DNA of 64,000 nucleotides, from assembly GCA_963822955.1 (NCBI GenBank), contig CAWGJS010000001.1:806001-870000 (forward strand), read 5' to 3'. Under the pieces are notes generated by a model, which searched no databases, had not been told where the DNA came from, and saw only the letters and a program-made list of their open reading frames with translations. This document shows, in pieces, positions 60,786-64,000 of the stretch; within the stretch, counting starts at the first letter, position 1, and every line of letters begins with the position of its first letter. The DNA is from JAJYUU01 sp963822955 (GTDB lineage Bacteria > Actinomycetota > Actinomycetes > Streptosporangiales > Streptosporangiaceae). Made by a program: the position numbers and the translations under genes.

Positions 60786-61424
60786 ATGACCATGTATAAG
60801 CCCGCCGAACGACAGGCCGTCGCCGATATCCGGGCCGAGCTGCTGCGACTTGTCAGGTACGACGATGAGTCCATCGTGCACGACCGGTGGGTGAAGCAGC
60901 GCTGTGACTGCGGCTGCTATGCGAGCCTGGCTCCCGCCAGGAAGGCCGTCGTCAGGACCGCGTGGCACGAAGCAGGGCACGCGGTGGCAGCACTGGCGGT
61001 CGGGGCGCGGTTCAGCTCAGCCAGCATTCATCATGGTCACCGCAGCGAGGGCCGGGTACACCGAGTCGCCGGAGCCTCCGATCAGTCCTTCGTGATCGAC
61101 GCGGCCGGGCAGATTGCCGAGCGGCTCATGGACTGGACGATGCTGGAGCGCACAGACGAATTGCGCGACTGGCTGCAGACCTGGACCAGGGACGGCGGCG
61201 ACGCTCGCCGGTTCCGCCAGTCGATCGCCCCCCGTTTCGGTACTGATGAGATCGCCGCCTGGCGGTGGTGCGAACAGCAGCTGACTCCTCGGCGGCTGCA
61301 GATCCGCGAGCTCGCCAGAGCTCTTCTGGTCCACCCGCGGCACCTGCCATACAACGTGGCGACCGGGCTGGCTAGCCCAGCTGACCCTGTGCATCGCGGC
61401 ATCGGTCGCCTAGGCTCGGTCTGA
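60786..61424 (+). CDS. Small HEXXH protein, FtsH-peptidase (M41)-like
   Basis: 212 residues. TAWHEAGHAVAALAVG carries the zinc motif HEXXH (His61, Glu62, His65) in the form seen in FtsH; AAGQIAERLMDW resembles the helix with the third ligand region. There is no AAA domain and no membrane helix. A CDCGC cluster at about 40-44 is a further possible metal site. A predicted protease, or a protein with a former protease fold. Overlaps the next gene by 1 nt, so they may be co-translated. The start at ATG 60786 is uncertain. Confidence 0.7.
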   Translation: MTMYKPAERQAVADIRAELLRLVRYDDESIVHDRWVKQRCDCGCYASLAPARKAVVRTAWHEAGHAVAALAVGARFSSASIHHGHRSEGRVHRVAGASDQSFVIDAAGQIAERLMDWTMLERTDELRDWLQTWTRDGGDARRFRQSIAPRFGTDEIAAWRWCEQQLTPRRLQIRELARALLVHPRHLPYNVATGLASPADPVHRGIGRLGSV

Positions 61425-62209
61425 TGACGGCAACGATGCCCGCTACGTCCGCGAGCCAGGACGTGGCGCAGCAGCTAATCGGCGACGGCTATGTCGTGGT
61501 CACCGGCATGATGGAGCCGCCAGACGTGCAGGCGGCACGCGCCGACCTGGACCGGGTGCTGCAGACCACCAGGACCGGGCGGAACCCCTTCGAGGGTTAC
61601 GACACCCAGCGGATCTATGCACTGTTCGCCAAGACCAGGACGTTCGATCGAGCCGCCACCGATCCGCTGCTCCTCGGCGTGCTCGACCAGGTCCTGGAGC
61701 ACTACCAGCTCAGCGCGCCAGTCGGCATCTGCATCGGGCCTGGCGAGAAGGCGCAGATCCTGCACCGGGACGACTCGATCTACCCGGTACCCGAACCGCA
61801 TCCGCCGCTGGTGGTCAACACGATGTGGCCGCTGGACGACTTCACCGTGAAGAACGGCGCAACCCGGTTCATTCCGGGCAGTCATCGCTGGGAACCGGGC
61901 CGGCGGCCCGCACCGGACGACCCGGTTGAGATCGCCGTGATGGCGCCCGGCTCGGCGATGTTCTACCTAGGGAGCCTCTGGCACGGCGGTGGCGCGAACC
62001 AGACCGCGGCGCCGCGGCTCGGGGTGATCCTGGAATATGCGGCCGGCTGGCTGCGGCCGCAGGAGAACCACTGCCTGGCGGTGCCACGTGAGGTCGCAGC
62101 GGGGCTACCCGAGCGACTGCAGGAACTGCTCGGGTACAACATCTACCCGCCGTTCGTGGGGTATGTCGACGGCAGGCACCCGCGGAAGGTCCTGTCGGCG
62201 GATTCCTGA
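61424..62209 (+). CDS. Phytanoyl-CoA dioxygenase-family protein
   Basis: 261 residues, Fe(II)/2-oxoglutarate oxygenase fold. The facial triad is visible: HRDD at 114-117 (His and Asp) and the distal His in SLWHGGGANQT; GATRFIPGSHRWEPGR contains the conserved 2-oxoglutarate loop. A conserved Arg in APRLGVILEY can hold the cosubstrate. Substrate unknown. Start shares one base with the stop of the HEXXH gene. Confidence 0.88.
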   Translation: MTATMPATSASQDVAQQLIGDGYVVVTGMMEPPDVQAARADLDRVLQTTRTGRNPFEGYDTQRIYALFAKTRTFDRAATDPLLLGVLDQVLEHYQLSAPVGICIGPGEKAQILHRDDSIYPVPEPHPPLVVNTMWPLDDFTVKNGATRFIPGSHRWEPGRRPAPDDPVEIAVMAPGSAMFYLGSLWHGGGANQTAAPRLGVILEYAAGWLRPQENHCLAVPREVAAGLPERLQELLGYNIYPPFVGYVDGRHPRKVLSADS

Positions 62210-62310
62210 CGCCGTAGTGTCTCGCGATGTCGATCCCGGCGGCTTCCATTCGTGTAGAAGGCGATATGCCGGCCGCACGCGGCCGACCCGCCGACACGGA
62301 GGTTCATCCG

Positions 62311-62658
62311 ATGAAGCAGTACCTGCTCAGCGTCTATCAGCCAGCGGACAGGACGCCGCCGCCCGAAGTGCTAGGCCCCATCATGGACAAGGTCGGCAGG
62401 TGGCGGGACGAGCTCAAAGCCGCCGGAGCCTGGGTCTTCACCGGCGCGCTCGCGCCAGCCAGCACGGCGACGGTGCTCCGCATCGATGGCGGTGAGGTGG
62501 TCCTGACCGACGGCCCGTTCACCGAGGGCAAGGAGCATTTGGGCGGGTTCACCGTGATCAAGGTGGCCGACCTCGACGAGGCGCTGGACTGGGCCCGGCA
62601 GTTCGCAGAGATCACTGGGCTCCAGCTCGAGGTCCGGCCGCTGCATGACGCCAGCTAG
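62311..62658 (+). CDS. YciI-family DGPF-domain protein
   Basis: 115 residues. MKQYLLSVYQPADRTPPPEV and the name-giving DGPF at 67-70 (LTDGPFTEGKEHLGGFTVI) identify the DGPF/YCII group always found beside ECF42 sigma factors. GGAGG lies 9 nt before the ATG. The gene overlaps the sigma gene by 14 bp. It may regulate or be regulated by the sigma factor; no anti-sigma is present. Confidence 0.9.
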   Translation: MKQYLLSVYQPADRTPPPEVLGPIMDKVGRWRDELKAAGAWVFTGALAPASTATVLRIDGGEVVLTDGPFTEGKEHLGGFTVIKVADLDEALDWARQFAEITGLQLEVRPLHDAS

Positions 62659-63934
62659 AGCTGACCCGCCAGCCCGATCACACGCTGATGCGGAGATCGA
62701 GCACATCTTCCGGCAGGAGTACGGCCGGGCCGTATCGGTACTGGTCCGTGACTTCGGCGATCTTGACTCCGCCGAAGACGCGGTCCAGGACGCCTTCACG
62801 GTGGCGCTGGAGCGCTGGCCCCGTGACGGTCTCCCGCCGAGTCCGGCCGGCTGGCTCATCACGACTGCGCGGCGCAAGGGGATCGACCGAGCGCGCCGGG
62901 ACGCCGCCCGGACGGACAAGCAGGCCGAGGCGGCAGAGTGGGCTGCGGTTGAGGCAGCGGCGGGAGCGCCGCCCGGAGCTGAAGCTGTGCCGGATGACCG
63001 GCTGCGGCTGATCTTCACCTGCTGCCATCCGGCACTCAGCAGCTCCGCGCAGGTGGCGCTCACGCTGCGGCTTCTCGGCGGCCTGACCACAGCCGAGATC
63101 GCTCGCGCATTCCTGGTGCCCGAGCCTACGATGGCGCAGCGCCTGGTCCGGGCGAAGGGAAAGATCCGCGACGCCCGAATTCCCTACCGCGTGCCGACCA
63201 AGGCCGAGCTACCGGAGCGGCTCAGGTCGGTGCTGGCGGTGATGTACCTCATCTTCAACGAGGGCTACGCGGCCAGCTCCGGCGACAACCTCATCCGCAC
63301 CGAGCTGTGCGCGGAGGCCATCCGGCTCGGCCGCCTGCTGGCGGCGCTGATGCCGGACGAGCCCGAAGTTGCCGGCCTGCTCGCGCTGATGCTGCTGATC
63401 GAAGCCAGGCGGCCGGCCCGCACCACTGCCAGCGGCGACCTGGTCCTGCTCGCCGACCAGGACCGGACCAAGTGGGATCGCGGTCTCATCGACCACGGTC
63501 ACGACCTGGTCCGCCGGTGCCTTGAGCGAAACCAGCCAGGTCCATACCAGATCCAGGCCGCCATCAACGCGGTGCACACCGATGCAGCAACCGCCGCGCA
63601 AACCGACTGGCGGCAGATCGTGCAGCTCTACGACCTGCTGATGACCGTGGCGCCCAGCCACGTCGTGGCGCTCAACCGCGCCGTCGCCGTCGCCGAGGTC
63701 GACGGACCTGCTGCCGGTCTCGCAATCACCGACGGCCTGCCGCTGGACGGCTACTACCTGCTGCACGCGATCCGTGCCCAGTTCCTGACCAAACTCGGCC
63801 GAACGGCCGACGCAGCCGCCGAGTACACCGCGGCCGTGCAGCTGACCTGCGCCGAGGCGCAGCGCCGCTTCCTGGAGCGCCGCCGCGACGACCTCGCTGC
63901 CGTGGGCGACCTCGCAGCGCCCGACGAGCGCTGA
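62645..63934 (+). CDS. ECF42-type RNA polymerase sigma factor
   Basis: 429 residues, far longer than a plain ECF factor. Region 2: HIFRQEYGRAVSVLVRDFGDLDSAEDAVQDAFTVALERWP and PAGWLITTARRKGIDRARRD; region 4: QVALTLRLLGGLTTAEIARAFLVPEPTMAQRLVRAKGKIRDA. A long C-terminal extension (about 190-429) with TPR-like repeats (YQIQAAINAVHTDA, VVALNRAVAVAEV, LLHAIRAQFLTKLGRTADAAAEY) is typical of ECF42, which works without a classical anti-sigma. Coupled to the DGPF gene. Confidence 0.93.
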   Translation: MTPARADPPARSHADAEIEHIFRQEYGRAVSVLVRDFGDLDSAEDAVQDAFTVALERWPRDGLPPSPAGWLITTARRKGIDRARRDAARTDKQAEAAEWAAVEAAAGAPPGAEAVPDDRLRLIFTCCHPALSSSAQVALTLRLLGGLTTAEIARAFLVPEPTMAQRLVRAKGKIRDARIPYRVPTKAELPERLRSVLAVMYLIFNEGYAASSGDNLIRTELCAEAIRLGRLLAALMPDEPEVAGLLALMLLIEARRPARTTASGDLVLLADQDRTKWDRGLIDHGHDLVRRCLERNQPGPYQIQAAINAVHTDAATAAQTDWRQIVQLYDLLMTVAPSHVVALNRAVAVAEVDGPAAGLAITDGLPLDGYYLLHAIRAQFLTKLGRTADAAAEYTAAVQLTCAEAQRRFLERRRDDLAAVGDLAAPDER

Positions 63935-63938
63935 CCGC

Positions 63939-64000
63939 TCAGCTCTCTCCTGCGAGCCTTGCCTGCATCCGGCGCATGCCGCGCAGCCAGCGCTCCCGGT
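63939..64000 (-). CDS. 3' end of a minus-strand gene cut by the window
   Basis: A minus-strand frame ending TGA at 63939-63941 reads RERWLRGMRRMQARLAGES over the last 19 codons to the window edge. Basic helical C-terminus; too short to identify. It converges on the sigma factor gene with a 4-bp gap. Reported as possible only. Confidence 0.35.
   Translation of the reverse strand, partial: RERWLRGMRRMQARLAGES

Overview
The window is 64 kb of high-GC, gene-dense DNA from an actinobacterium. Pointers to this are GTG/TTG starts behind strong GGAGG-type ribosome sites, many ATGA start/stop overlaps, twin-arginine and Ala-rich signal peptides, DUF1707 and DUF4232 proteins, an MpaB-like DUF2236 protein, ECF sigma factors and an ileS leader of the short-stem actinobacterial T-box type. 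No rRNA, tRNA, prophage, transposase or CRISPR array was seen. The content looks chromosomal: housekeeping genes mixed with redox, transport and stress genes.

Layout. 0.1-4 kb: polyhydroxyalkanoate (PHA) synthase, mcl-type PHA depolymerase and an acyl-CoA dehydrogenase; both PHA genes carry a one-base shift. 4-9.8 kb: small ATPase, DMT transporter, DUF4232 secreted protein, then a minus-strand set DUF2236 / UbiB-like kinase (frameshifted) / GalE. 9.8-12.9 kb: glutathionyl-hydroquinone-reductase-like protein, divergent from a DyP peroxidase plus encapsulin operon with a visible cargo-loading tail. 12.9-17.5 kb: Lon-domain protein, YjbR protein, T-box leader and ileS. 17.6-24.6 kb: Tat-exported FAD oxidase, a three-gene operon (mycothiol-type DinB-like protein, ArsR regulator, SRPBCC protein) behind a large nested palindrome, an unknown membrane protein, OsmC, a decayed lipoprotein and a DUF5666-like protein. 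24.6-27 kb: CoxE-like VWA protein and CoxD/MoxR-like ATPase. 27-36.9 kb: frameshifted MFS exporter, MarR regulator with a fused asymmetric ABC exporter, SigR-like sigma factor, threonine aldolase, second MFS exporter. 36.9-41.4 kb: DUF1707 protein and a form II coxL-coxS-coxM operon. 41.5-49.3 kb: repeat-bearing unknown protein, SDR, YjbQ, Tat-type phospholipase C family protein, MscL with a zinc ribbon, nitroreductase, a membrane protein, diacylglycerol-kinase-like protein and a 68-residue protein. 49.6-57.3 kb: two hexose-phosphate mutases, cupin, stand-alone LigD polymerase, GH3 family protein, double GNAT protein. 57.4-64 kb: bleomycin-hydrolase-type peptidase, bicupin, serine hydrolase, HEXXH protein, PhyH oxygenase, a YciI (DGPF) plus ECF42 sigma pair, and the tail of a last gene.

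Three things stand out beyond the gene list. (1) At least six genes have single-base frameshifts and the 46.6-49 kb junction holds a perfect 279-bp tandem duplication; either the assembly has errors or the region is decaying. (2) Two intergenic regions 21 kb apart (about 28.55 and 49.47 kb) share an unexplained palindromic element followed by GTCAC motifs at helically phased 20/30-bp intervals. (3) Short in-frame tandem repeats (15-33 bp) sit repeatedly at the C-terminal ends or linkers of genes. All functional calls rest on motif recognition by eye; no database search was run.
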